The notes: generated from the sequence alone by a model not told the origin. Numbered from the stretch's first letter, positions 7,868 to 16,458 are shown. The stretch: 39,633 nucleotides of DNA from an uncultured Bacilli bacterium (GCA_944368945.1 CALVXH010000005.1:1-39633); one strand, 5' to 3'. Numbers and translations: made by a program.

Positions 7868-8984
7868 TTATTCATTTAATTTGATTTTATTAGATATATA
7901 ATCGCCTATTTCATTTTTATTACGATCCTTATACCTAAGATAAAAATCAGCTGTTATGCTAGGCGAAGCATGACCTAGCCAATTTGAAATTCTCGTAATT
8001 TCAAAGCCGTTTTGAACTAAGAAAATAGCACAGCTATGGCGAAAATCATGTAATCTAATATGATGTAAGTGAGCTTTACTTGCAGTTGTTTCGTTCATTC
8101 TTCTAATACTAGATTCGCCAATTAAGCATTTAACATTTGTAAGATCTTTTTTATTTTTTGCATTTGAAAATACAAACTCATTAATATCATTACTTCGTCT
8201 CAAATTAATTAATAATTTTTACATCTGGAAGCAGAGGATAATATCTGTTAGAAGATTTTGTTTTTAATGAATTAATTTTTGTAATATGATCAATATTCTT
8301 GCAATTAATAGAACGTCTTATATATAAAATATCGTTATTAAAATCGATATCTTTGTACATTAGACCTCTTAATTCTCCAATTCTAAGTCCATAATAGAAT
8401 AGCAACTTAAAGATTAATATTTCTCTATTACTTTCCGCACAAGAAATAAATTTTTCAAAGTCATCAAGAGAATAATAATTCATTATTTTTCGCTCTTCAA
8501 AAATATTTTTATTTATTGTAATCAGTGATGCATTTAATTTAACGATATGATTATTATTTAAGTAATGAACAAACTCACGTGTTACATATAAAATTTTGCT
8601 TATTGATCTTTTAGATAGATTTAAATTATTAATTCTGGTAGAAATTGCAATCAAGTCCTTATTAGAAAACTTATTTATTTTTTTATTATCAAAAAATAGC
8701 ATAGTATAATTAACAAACTTTGAATAATAAGAATTGAAGGTACTATCTTTTACTCTTATTTTTAATTCGTCTAAAAAATTATTAAAAATATTTTTATTAG
8801 ATGAATTTTGCTTATCGCCATAATTTAAAAAATCTTTATTGCGATAGATATAATCCAAAGCACTTTTTTTAGTCTTAAAATAGTTTTTATTTTCGTCCAA
8901 AATAATTGTGTGATTGCAACGATGGCAATAGTTTTTAATATACCACCTTTTATATTTTGAATCATAATAAACATTTGCACCCAT
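7868..8984 (-). pseudogene. tyrosine recombinase (integrase), interrupted by one extra base
   Basis: The first frame (8984-8205) carries the N-terminal part, a SAM-like core-binding region, and the first catalytic Arg in YYGLRIGELRGL. The second frame (8203-7868) carries H-x-x-R in RLHDFRHS, the second His in WLGHAS and the nucleophile Tyr in TADFYLRYK. The frames join cleanly if one T is removed from the T5 run at 8216-8220, giving ...PDVKLLINLRRSND. All catalytic residues are therefore present and only the frame is broken. A ribosome binding site AGAGGTG precedes the ATG at 8984. It would have integrated the element into tRNA-Ala. Read-through, a sequencing error in the homopolymer, or real decay are all possible. 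Confidence 0.88.
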
Positions 8985-9005
8985 AAGACACCTCTTTATA
9001 TCTCA

Positions 9006-11390
9006 TTAAATTAATCTCTTTTTCTTTTTTGTATCAACAATTTTCTTTTTGTTAACATATTTAGTAAAAAATTTATAATTTTTAAATTCTTTGCCATACT
9101 TTCTTGATAAGTTTGCATATATGTCTTTCAAGGATATTTCAGGATAGCTTTTACACGCATCTTTTATTATGTCCAGATATTTATTATCATATTCACTTTC
9201 GCTTAATTCTGGATTAAAAGCTGGACATGTTTCAATATCTTTAACTAATAAAGAATTTTGTTTTTCAAAGTCTTCGAGAGTAGCATATTTTGCTCTATAA
9301 ACGCCTGAATCAAATTCACGTTTATCTTTCTTCAAAATTAAAGGTTCGAAAAATCTAAAGTAACAATCAGTAGCATAATTTCCTGCGTAAGCTTCTTTAT
9401 AGATTATGAAAAAATCTTTTACATTTTGCTCTTCATTACCACTTGTAATTATCTTCATATCAACTTTTTTGTAATTAAAATTAGATTCTATTTTTGACCT
9501 TAATAAATAAACATTATGATTTATAAAAGCATTAAATCTATTAAAAATCGAAATATAATTTCTTGTACTGATAAAAGATCTTGAAATTGTGTTTGTTGCA
9601 TTAATAAAAGCATCTAGAAATGGCTTTATTATTAGTGTATAAAATGGGAAAGAATTTTTTATTTTTTTAACAGGCTTTAATTTTATAACTGTGCCAAAAA
9701 TTTCAAGAAGATCGGCATTAATTGAGCCAATTCTTTGATCATTTGCAAACACCTTAATAAAAGGAAAATATCTTATCGTATATGTGTGTCTAATAAGCTT
9801 GATAAATTTATTATATTCATCATTTTTCTGATTAGGGAATCTATCAGATTTATCTTTTCCTGAATTAGTAAATTGATTGCCACGTTCTTTGCCAAGTTCT
9901 GATAAATCATAGATTCCGCAATCACTTAATCCTGATAATTCATCAAACCTCATTCCAAGTCTAAAAGTATCCTGATTCCAAATTTTTGAAAAATGAGATC
10001 TATCATAAAAATTTCTTGTATTGTTTTCTTTAAAAATATCAAAATCAAACGATGGAAAATATTCAGAATTTTCTCTTTTATAGCTAAGTCTTAAACTAAT
10101 ATTTGAATATACATTTGGATCTTCATTATTGAACAAATAATAAGCTTGTCCATACTCGCTTAACATATCCAAAATGGAAATTGGCTCACTACCATTAAAC
10201 AATGTATTTCTATCGTAAATAAATTTTTTAGGAAAATTATAAAGTTTTAAAAGTCTATCTATTTCACTTTCTCTTTTAACTACATCTTCTTCGTTATTGT
10301 ATAAAGCTTTTATTTTTAAAAATAATAACTTTATTTGAAGAGATAATGTTATCCATTTTTTCTTTTTTGCTTCATCGATATAGTTTTCATATTCTTTAAA
10401 ATCAAATTTATAAAAAATATTACGATAGTCTATTAATATTTCTTCTAATTTTTTCTTAAAAATACGTTGAGTTGTCATAACAGCTTGTGTGCAGAATGAA
10501 TCCTTTCCGGTGTTCATTTCTCCCACAACTAAAACTGTTACATCAGTTCTTTTTTCTATAAAATTTTCATTTTTCTTTCTTAGATTATCTATTTTCTTTT
10601 GAGCGTGCTTCCAGCATAAAATTATTAAAATTATGAAAGCCAGGAAAAGAATAATAAATGCTGGTATGCCTTTAAAAGAATAGTTTAAAGTCGAAAACAC
10701 GCTCAAAACAAAATAATAAAAGACTACAGGAATCAAAATAACATTTCCTAAAGCAAGAAAAATAAAAGCTATTATATCAATTATCAGGGCCATAATATTA
10801 AAGTAAAAAAGCACAATCATTAATAACACTATAAAATAAAATCTATGTTCTTTGTTGTATTTAAAATACTCTTTAAAAAAATTCTTAATTTTTAATAATT
10901 TGGTGTTTGAAAACTTTTCGAATCGCAATAACCCTTTAGTTTTACTAACTAGTCCTGGATCTTTTTTTGTTTGTGTTGATAAGGAAACTAACACAACACT
11001 CATTATTACTATAATAATTGCAAAAATTATTACATTTAAATAAAGAGTTACATTGTAAATAAAATCAATTTTTAAAATAAAATAATCATAATTAAAAATT
11101 GTCAAAAATTCAGCTTTTAAATATTCAATAACATTATTAAAATTTGATGGTAAAAATTTTATTCCAAAGTTGTTTGTATAGCAATATTCCCACGTTATAA
11201 ATTTTGGAGTTGGATGTAAGCCAATTAAGCATGCAAAATAATATATTATTGAATTAAAAAGAAAATACAGAGAGTATACAATACGAATATACGCTTCATA
11301 TTTTAAGCTCGTTAGCAATATAAACATAAATAATATCAGAATGATATTTATTTGTGCGATTCTATTAAATTTTAACTTATTTATTTTCAT
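9006..11390 (-). CDS. large multispan membrane P-loop ATPase, candidate Zot/pI-like assembly protein
   Basis: 794 residues. About six hydrophobic segments lie within residues 10-270, then a cytoplasmic domain with P-loop VVGEMNTGKDS near residue 290. Further conserved-looking blocks follow: GIYDLSELGKERGNQ (about 480-495) and FPFIKVFANDQR (about 540-550). The order P-loop, GKERGNQ-like block, then DQR block recalls Zot/pI-type ATPases of Gram-positive filamentous phages, from memory of the family. In classical pI the membrane segment comes after the ATPase, so here the layout is reversed and the protein about twice as long. It overlaps the upstream membrane gene by 14 bases and is the last gene of the exported-protein operon. 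A conjugation-type ATPase is the alternative, but no partner genes are seen. Confidence 0.7.
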   Translation of the reverse strand: MKINKLKFNRIAQINIILILFMFILLTSLKYEAYIRIVYSLYFLFNSIIYYFACLIGLHPTPKFITWEYCYTNNFGIKFLPSNFNNVIEYLKAEFLTIFNYDYFILKIDFIYNVTLYLNVIIFAIIIVIMSVVLVSLSTQTKKDPGLVSKTKGLLRFEKFSNTKLLKIKNFFKEYFKYNKEHRFYFIVLLMIVLFYFNIMALIIDIIAFIFLALGNVILIPVVFYYFVLSVFSTLNYSFKGIPAFIILFLAFIILIILCWKHAQKKIDNLRKKNENFIEKRTDVTVLVVGEMNTGKDSFCTQAVMTTQRIFKKKLEEILIDYRNIFYKFDFKEYENYIDEAKKKKWITLSLQIKLLFLKIKALYNNEEDVVKRESEIDRLLKLYNFPKKFIYDRNTLFNGSEPISILDMLSEYGQAYYLFNNEDPNVYSNISLRLSYKRENSEYFPSFDFDIFKENNTRNFYDRSHFSKIWNQDTFRLGMRFDELSGLSDCGIYDLSELGKERGNQFTNSGKDKSDRFPNQKNDEYNKFIKLIRHTYTIRYFPFIKVFANDQRIGSINADLLEIFGTVIKLKPVKKIKNSFPFYTLIIKPFLDAFINATNTISRSFISTRNYISIFNRFNAFINHNVYLLRSKIESNFNYKKVDMKIITSGNEEQNVKDFFIIYKEAYAGNYATDCYFRFFEPLILKKDKREFDSGVYRAKYATLEDFEKQNSLLVKDIETCPAFNPELSESEYDNKYLDIIKDACKSYPEISLKDIYANLSRKYGKEFKNYKFFTKYVNKKKIVDTKKKKRLI

Positions 11391-11742
11391 GGTGATACTC
11401 CCATAAAAAAATATTTTTTTGAAGATATATTAATTTATCATCACCAATAAAAACAAAGGTATAATCATTACTGACTCTAACTATGCCCTCATCTAACTGA
11501 AATTTATAAAGGAAATCAGAATTTTTATTATTAACTGATTGTAAAACATGTAATTTATTGTCTTCAGAAAACTTTAAACCGAAATTAAAACTTTTATCAT
11601 AAAACTCTTTATTTATTAAGCTTAAAGCGCTTATATCAATTGATTGACTAATAGAAAAAAATGGACTTAAAAAATATGAAAGAATCCACGTAATAAATGC
11701 TAAAGAAAATATTATTATTAATAACTTAACACTGGCTTTCAT
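11377..11742 (-). CDS. small membrane-anchored protein of the element
   Basis: 121 residues with one N-terminal membrane segment (VKLLIIIFSLAFITWILSYF) followed by about 90 extracytoplasmic residues rich in beta-type pattern, ending in WEYHHENK. It lies between the large anchored protein (gap of eight bases) and the ATPase (overlap of 14 bases), and is clearly translated with them. In filamentous phages this slot holds the minor coat protein VI. The analogy rests on position and topology only; I see no sequence motif. Confidence 0.7.
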   Translation of the reverse strand: MKASVKLLIIIFSLAFITWILSYFLSPFFSISQSIDISALSLINKEFYDKSFNFGLKFSEDNKLHVLQSVNNKNSDFLYKFQLDEGIVRVSNDYTFVFIGDDKLIYLQKNIFLWEYHHENK

Positions 11743-11750
11743 ATTTCTAA

Positions 11751-13661
11751 TTACTTTCCTTTAATTAGCTTAATTATAAATTTAATCAGTTTTACAAGTA
11801 GTCCTATAATAAATGCAATAACTATCAAACCTAAAATAATCATAATTGCTTTAACTATTGGATTGTTTAACAAATCATTAAAAAAATTGCTAGCATCATT
11901 AATAAAATAATCATATAAAGTTGGCGCCGCATATCCTGAGAATGAAATATATGACAAATATGTAGGATCACCTAGGCAATTAAATGTTATTTTTTGACCA
12001 TTATTTTGTCTTGCAGTAGCTTGCAAAATTGTTGCACCATAAATTTCATGGCAAGTTGTAACTCTTTTAATTAAGGATTCGTACTGATTATAAGTATCAC
12101 TTTGATGCGATGAGTAAACATTTATTACGCCATCATCAACCACAGTTCGTTTACAGTATTCATCACTATTAGCCCCGTCAATCATGATTGCAAATTGATA
12201 ATCTTCTTTACAGGAGTCAAAAAATTCTCTACTTAATTTAAAATCATCAGAATTATATTCTTGATTATAGGTATTTAGATTAACAATTGGTTCAAAAGTA
12301 TATTCTCTTAAATAAGGATAATGGCCCCACGCAGAGCTTAAGTTATTTTCTTGTTTGTAAGTATAATTTTCTTTATCGTAATCAGAATATATTGTCTTTT
12401 TATATAATTCACCATTATTAAGCACTTTAAAATTTTGAAAACCGTTATAAAGAGAATTTAGATCAGGATTATAGTAGTGTCTTACGATGGATCCTGATTG
12501 TTCATCTTTTTTTACTCCTGAATTATCGGTTAACGACTCATAATTATCATAATTTAAGTTAAGTGTTTCTGTTGTTCCCTCTGCTGAGAAAATTTTTACA
12601 TCTTCGTTATAATCAATTAAATTTGTTCTTTTGCCGTTTGCTGAGACTCCCTGACTTAAATTTCCTAAATCAGATTCATATAAACCGCAATAAATATCAC
12701 CATAAGAATCTGATTTGTCCTCATGATAAGTCCATATAATTGATTCTTCTGTTGATGAAACTGGTGCATATCTAACATATTCATATTGTGCTTTTAAATA
12801 TTGAACATTGACAGAAATAAGATCTGAGAGATCTAACCTATCATCAAATTTTACTAATAAATACGTTAATTCTTGAGCTTCTTTTACGGTAGTATCTTTA
12901 GCAGTCTCACCATAAGAAAAACCAAAAATTTTAGGGAAATAATCCTCTGCTTCAAGTACTCCTAAACACATAACTAATTTTGCTTCATAAGTATATGTAT
13001 TGTTTTCAAAGTAATAAAAATTACCATCAAGCCAGTCAGTACCTTTTGGATAAATTAATTCAGGTTCTTCATCAATCGCAAATAATCTCTTAGTACCATC
13101 AGCATTTAAAAATTCAAAATTATATAACTTTGCCCTTAATACATCACCATCTGCAATAGAACTATAATCACTTCTAACATTTTTTAAAACAAACTTATAA
13201 AAATAGTTATTTTTATAATAATAGTAATTAAGCTTATCGCCAGCATTAGTTAAAGCTATAATTTTTGTCCCATTAACATATTCATTTTTATCTACATCAA
13301 AATTTGTAGAAAAATCAATTGTCGTATACAAAGTTTGATTATCAATTAAATAGTTTGTTGAAAAATAAAAATATAAATCATTATTGTTAGGCTTCATTGC
13401 AAGAAATTTAAAAGCTTCATTTTCTGCTAATAAGCAATCATCAAAGTTATAATTTAAATATTCGTAAGATGAAATTTTTCCATCGCTATCCTTGTCGCCA
13501 AACAACAATCTCAAATCATAGCTCACATTTACTTTATTAAAGTCAATTGTAGTATTAAGCGTTGGCGCATTTTCCATTGCAAAAATAGCACCCTGTTTTA
13601 AGACTGGTTGAGCGTTCATTAAGCAAAATAGAGTTGTTAAAGCGTTAAGAATCTTTATCAT
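11751..13661 (-). CDS. secreted, C-terminally anchored surface protein with EF-hand loop (candidate adsorption protein)
   Basis: 636 residues. A signal peptide (IKILNALTTLFCLMNAQPVL, then a likely cleavage near AIFA) leads a long Asn/Tyr/Asp-rich extracellular region. One membrane segment follows near 600-625 (IMIILGLIVIAFIIGLLV), then a short basic cytoplasmic tail (KLIKFIIKLIKGK). Near residues 55-68 is a complete EF-hand calcium loop, DKDSDGKISSYE, with ligands at 1, 3, 5, 7, 9 and 12 and Gly at 6. Topology (signal peptide, large ectodomain, C-terminal anchor) matches filamentous phage adsorption protein III. It overlaps the lipoprotein gene by four bases (ATGA). No LPXTG motif is present. 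Confidence 0.75.
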   Translation of the reverse strand: MIKILNALTTLFCLMNAQPVLKQGAIFAMENAPTLNTTIDFNKVNVSYDLRLLFGDKDSDGKISSYEYLNYNFDDCLLAENEAFKFLAMKPNNNDLYFYFSTNYLIDNQTLYTTIDFSTNFDVDKNEYVNGTKIIALTNAGDKLNYYYYKNNYFYKFVLKNVRSDYSSIADGDVLRAKLYNFEFLNADGTKRLFAIDEEPELIYPKGTDWLDGNFYYFENNTYTYEAKLVMCLGVLEAEDYFPKIFGFSYGETAKDTTVKEAQELTYLLVKFDDRLDLSDLISVNVQYLKAQYEYVRYAPVSSTEESIIWTYHEDKSDSYGDIYCGLYESDLGNLSQGVSANGKRTNLIDYNEDVKIFSAEGTTETLNLNYDNYESLTDNSGVKKDEQSGSIVRHYYNPDLNSLYNGFQNFKVLNNGELYKKTIYSDYDKENYTYKQENNLSSAWGHYPYLREYTFEPIVNLNTYNQEYNSDDFKLSREFFDSCKEDYQFAIMIDGANSDEYCKRTVVDDGVINVYSSHQSDTYNQYESLIKRVTTCHEIYGATILQATARQNNGQKITFNCLGDPTYLSYISFSGYAAPTLYDYFINDASNFFNDLLNNPIVKAIMIILGLIVIAFIIGLLVKLIKFIIKLIKGK

Positions 13662-14275
13662 AATGATTCCTCATATTTACCTGTCAAAGGATTGAAAAAA
13701 TATATTTTTTCACAATAAATTCTCGCATGCGTATATTGAGGTTGCTTTCTTTCGTTGTCTTCTGGAGTTGTACTGATTGTCGAAAAAAAGTAATAACCAG
13801 ATTCAGCTAATGATGTACGAAGAGTAATATATGTACCATCTTCAATTTGCCCATAAGAAAAAAAGACATCTAATTTATTTCCATCAGAAAAATAATCATC
13901 TATATTTTCATAATTTGTTAGATTTTGAAAAATATTTGAAACATCGTAAAAGGTTAAAACATTGCCATTATCGTCTGTAATTGTATCGTCTATTTTGACT
14001 AAAGGACTTTCAGTCAAATTTATCGCCTTATCATAATTAGAATAATTATCAGTATCATAATTTTCATTGCTTGAATAGAAATGTAAGTACATGACATTTT
14101 CAAATTTACCAGCAACATCACTTTCAATAGTTGGATAACTTCCAATCAATAATTTTGTATGATCAATTTCACTTGTTTTTTTAACGAACGAAAAGGAGGA
14201 GGAGCAACTAGTTAATAGCATAGTTGCTCCCGCAATAAGAATATAAAAACTAAAATTTTTAAAGCTTTTTCTCAT
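13658..14275 (-). CDS. exported lipoprotein of the element
   Basis: 205 residues. The N-terminal signal has a basic start (MRKSFKNFSF), a hydrophobic core and the lipobox LTSC, so Cys would be lipidated and the protein held on the outer face of the membrane. The mature part begins with Ser-rich sequence and is rich in Asp, Tyr and Ser; I do not recognise a domain. Its ATG shares a base with the stop of the 54-residue gene (TAATG) and its end overlaps the next gene by four bases, showing tight translational coupling. A lipoprotein may alter the host surface, for example to block superinfection, but that is a guess. Confidence 0.75.
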   Translation of the reverse strand: MRKSFKNFSFYILIAGATMLLTSCSSSFSFVKKTSEIDHTKLLIGSYPTIESDVAGKFENVMYLHFYSSNENYDTDNYSNYDKAINLTESPLVKIDDTITDDNGNVLTFYDVSNIFQNLTNYENIDDYFSDGNKLDVFFSYGQIEDGTYITLRTSLAESGYYFFSTISTTPEDNERKQPQYTHARIYCEKIYFFNPLTGKYEESL

Positions 14276-14439
14276 TAATCAAAAACTACTCCACTTTCAT
14301 CTAAAGTTATTTCACGAATAGGCGTTCCATCTATAACCTTGATTGAATTAATAATCAAAGCAATAATAGCGACAACGAAAAGAATAAAGATAACAACTAC
14401 CACTATTTTTAATATTTTTTTCGTTTTCTCGCTTTTCAT
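14275..14439 (-). CDS. 54-residue single-span protein, candidate coat protein
   Basis: A basic N-terminus (MKSEKTKKILK), one hydrophobic span of about 21 residues (IVVVVIFILFVVAIIALII), then an acidic tail ending REITLDESGVVFD. With Lys inside, the tail would face outward. A basic end, one helix and an acidic end in about 50 residues is the make-up of filamentous phage major coat proteins, though the polarity is reversed relative to coat VIII. Its tail matches the last 13 residues of the upstream 401-residue protein (SEITLDESNIIFE), and 19 bases of DNA are identical. It starts eight bases after the upstream stop and shares a base with the next start. Confidence 0.75.
   Translation of the reverse strand: MKSEKTKKILKIVVVVIFILFVVAIIALIINSIKVIDGTPIREITLDESGVVFD
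14296..14314. repeat. 19-bp direct repeat, copy 1 (shared C-terminal tail)
   Basis: TTCATCTAAAGTTATTTCA is identical to 14469-14487. Both copies encode EITLDE near the C-terminus of two adjacent genes, in the same frame. Confidence 0.9.
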
Positions 14440-14447
14440 TTTTTCAC

Positions 14448-15653
14448 TCACTCAAAGATAATATTAGATTCATCTAAAGTTATTTCAGAAACAAATGTGT
14501 TGTCAACCATTAATCCAAAAGTAAAATCATATGTTTTACCACATTGATTTCTTGTAATGTCTAAAATTGGTATATATGTTCCGACAGAAGCGCTTGGTGC
14601 ATAAGTGTCGAGCATAGTTTTTACTTCGTCTGCAGCATAGGCTAGATCCATTTCAATTCTATCCCCAGCAACATAGTCTGGATCAATGTATGAAAGCCAT
14701 TCGCCAATTGCTTCAGCGTTTTCAGCAGATAAATAACTACTATCCCATTTTGCTGTAAATGTTGCATCTGTAGATCCTGAATAATCAACAGTACCTTCGC
14801 TATAATTTATTTGACCTGTCAAAACTTCAGAAAGGGTGATTGAATTTATAAAATTTTCATATAAAGAACTTGTGTTTAAATACATTCTTTTCTGTGATTC
14901 ATCAAACTTTACAGACTTATCGCTTCCAGCCGCAGACGTGTCTAAAGCATCTGCATTAAAAGTAACATCGACTGAGTTAACTATCTTTCTACAATCAACA
15001 GTACATGAAGCTGATAAGTTAGTTCCATCTTTGGTTGTAGCAGTTACCTTAATTTGTTTTGAAAAACGTTGTGCCATTCTTATAGTTGCTTCTTTTCCAG
15101 ATGGAGTTAAAGTAACATAATCAGTTACTGTCTTCCCGCTTGCCCATCCACTACTGTCGATAAAAGCAATACTCCAATCAAGTTCTTGGTTGGTTGCTGT
15201 TGCAGGTTCTATTGTAGCAATTAGTTTATATTCTGTAGCATTTACTTTTTGCATTTGAATCTGGTGTAAATTAGATGCAGCAAGCTCTGAATCACTTGAT
15301 TCTACAATTGTCAAAGTTGCAGTATAATCTTTTGTCTTGTCGTTAACTTTAACTTTTACTTCGTAAGTATATGTTCCAACATTGACACATTCGTTAACTA
15401 CTTCACCGTTAGAATTTTTAATTACGACTTCGTATGTAGCTCCATCAGGGACAATTATTTCAAGTTCCTTCTTTGCGCCATCATACTCAAAGGATTTTGA
15501 CTCAATTTTTACATCTTTGAAATCAGGGTCTACTTGAGTAAACCATCCTTGTTCATTGCCATAAAATCCAATAGTTCCGGCAACTCCGGCAACAGCTAAA
15601 ATTGCAATTGCTGACGCTAATACTACGACTACTTTGTTACTTTTCTTTTTCAT
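14448..15653 (-). CDS. membrane-anchored extracellular protein with Ig-like domains
   Basis: 401 residues. The start ATG at 15653 has GAGGTGG six bases upstream, so I prefer it to the ATG at 15677, which has none. An uncleaved-looking N-terminal membrane segment (VVVVLASAIAILAVAGVAGTI) leads the ectodomain. Residues about 45-125 look like an MBG-type beta domain (FEYDGAKKELEIIVPDGATY). Residues about 130-225 resemble a BIg2 bacterial Ig-like domain (IEPATATNQELDWS ... KVTATTKDGTNLSASCTV). The rest is unassigned and ends SEITLDESNIIFE. It is the first gene of the operon, next to the non-coding region, and presumably the most expressed. A surface or virion-tip role is plausible. Confidence 0.75.
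   Translation of the reverse strand: MKKKSNKVVVVLASAIAILAVAGVAGTIGFYGNEQGWFTQVDPDFKDVKIESKSFEYDGAKKELEIIVPDGATYEVVIKNSNGEVVNECVNVGTYTYEVKVKVNDKTKDYTATLTIVESSDSELAASNLHQIQMQKVNATEYKLIATIEPATATNQELDWSIAFIDSSGWASGKTVTDYVTLTPSGKEATIRMAQRFSKQIKVTATTKDGTNLSASCTVDCRKIVNSVDVTFNADALDTSAAGSDKSVKFDESQKRMYLNTSSLYENFINSITLSEVLTGQINYSEGTVDYSGSTDATFTAKWDSSYLSAENAEAIGEWLSYIDPDYVAGDRIEMDLAYAADEVKTMLDTYAPSASVGTYIPILDITRNQCGKTYDFTFGLMVDNTFVSEITLDESNIIFE
14469..14487. repeat. 19-bp direct repeat, copy 2 (shared C-terminal tail)
   Basis: Second copy of the repeat at 14296-14314, 173 bp away, inside the end of the 401-residue gene. Confidence 0.9.
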
Positions 15654-15718
15654 GTTGTCCACCTCTATAAAAACCATTTCTGGTTAAAAACGATCACGGG
15701 CGCGCCAATTGTCAGTCA

Positions 15719-15779
15719 TTTAATTAAAGCATTGTTTTAGCAATTAAACTTAATCCGCTTAATTAATGCTTTAATTAAA
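15719..15779. repeat. 15-bp perfect inverted repeat
   Basis: TTTAATTAAAGCATT (15719-15733) and AATGCTTTAATTAAA (15765-15779) are exact reverse complements around a 31-base spacer. Confidence 0.85.
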
Positions 15780-15842
15780 CTCCGCGCACACTACGCTTTA
15801 CTAGTGCGCTCAATTATTAACTAAAACCTTAATTAAAGTGGA

Positions 15843-15864
15843 CTACATACATATATGTATGTAG
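15843..15864. repeat. 22-bp perfect palindrome
   Basis: The half-site CTACATACATA is followed at once by its exact reverse complement. It could be a strong operator for a dimeric regulator or a cruciform element of an origin. Confidence 0.85.
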
Positions 15865-16050
15865 GACAATTAAGGATTTAATTAATGAATGATGACGTTA
15901 AGGCGAGCTGTCGGCTATCGATTCCAGTAAAGCCAGCCCATAAACTGTCCTGGATCGTCCTTGAATAGTTTTTTAAGCAAATTTGCTCCAAGGAAGCCTT
16001 TTTGCTCTTCTCTAGGGGTACGAAGATTAAATTGCCTTAAACACTAAGAA

Positions 16051-16072
16051 TTGAACTAGATATTAGTTTCAA
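16051..16072. promoter_or_regulatory. inverted repeat upstream of XRE cluster, possible operator
   Basis: TTGAACTA and TAGTTTCAA form a near-perfect inverted repeat (one-base bulge, five-base spacer) 69 bases before the first XRE frame. It is a good size for binding by a dimeric XRE repressor. Confidence 0.4.
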
Positions 16073-16140
16073 GATTCTCGAAGTTTACAATTATAAAATA
16101 CAATTATCATGAATTATTCGCAATATTTTTTTCAAGTTCC

Positions 16141-16455
16141 GTGAAATTATTTTATTATCAAATTGTGTTCAATGAAGTTTTAAAAAAGTTATTAGAAAGC
16201 AAAAAAGTAACGCAAAGATCTTTGGCAAAAAACTTAAATTTAGCTGAATCAACAGTGAGTGGATATGTCAGCGGAACAAGTGAGCCTGATTTTGATACGC
16301 TTAAAAAAATAGCAAATTTTTTTAATGTATCAGTTAGTATTTTTTTTGATGAACCAAATAATTTAAATATCGAAATGAACCATGATGACTATAATTTAAT
16401 CGACTATCATCAACGAGAAATTCAACGAATATTAGCTAAATATAAGCATGACTAA
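16141..16455 (+). CDS. XRE-family HTH regulator 1
   Basis: Up to 104 residues from GTG. The helix-turn-helix region (VTQRSLAKNLNLAESTVSGY, then PDFDTLKKIANFFNVSVSIFF) is classical. The C-terminal helix (DYHQREIQRILAKY) follows the pattern L-x3-Q-x2-I-x2-I-x2-KY shared with the next two genes. The start is uncertain: GTG at 16141 and GTG at 16165 are possible, and neither has a clear ribosome binding site. First of four tandem XRE genes, divergent from the structural operon, and a likely repressor of it. Confidence 0.8.
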   Translation: MKLFYYQIVFNEVLKKLLESKKVTQRSLAKNLNLAESTVSGYVSGTSEPDFDTLKKIANFFNVSVSIFFDEPNNLNIEMNHDDYNLIDYHQREIQRILAKYKHD

Positions 16456-16458
16456 AGT

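Larger units (their letters stand above)
15654..16140. other. structured non-coding region, candidate replication/packaging origin and divergent promoters
   Basis: About 490 bases without a gene, between the exported-protein operon (leftward) and the XRE genes (rightward). It is locally much richer in GC than the element and in symmetry. It holds GGCGCGCC at 15699-15706, five copies of TTAATTAA (15720, 15759, 15771, 15829, 15878), a 15-bp perfect inverted repeat, a GCGCAC/GTGCGC hairpin near 15784-15809, and a 22-bp perfect palindrome. It also holds a spaced repeat CTGTC-N4-ATCG at 15908-15920 and 15945-15957, and AGCAAATTTGCT at 15976-15987. Such density of hairpins is expected of a single-strand phage or plasmid origin and packaging signal. 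No nick-site motif could be assigned. Confidence 0.55.

Noticed and set aside
8195-8230. Programmed frameshift in the recombinase
   Set aside because: The shift needed is +1 at a short A run with no slow codon, stop-codon pause or stimulatory structure that I can see; a simple one-base insertion explains it.
14836-15120. 94-residue plus-strand frame inside the Ig-like protein gene
   Set aside because: Opposite-strand shadow of a well-supported gene with good ribosome binding site and domain content.
15654-16140. T-box or other known riboswitch
   Set aside because: The T-box core sequence is absent and the hairpins are symmetric DNA palindromes, not a leader before one gene.
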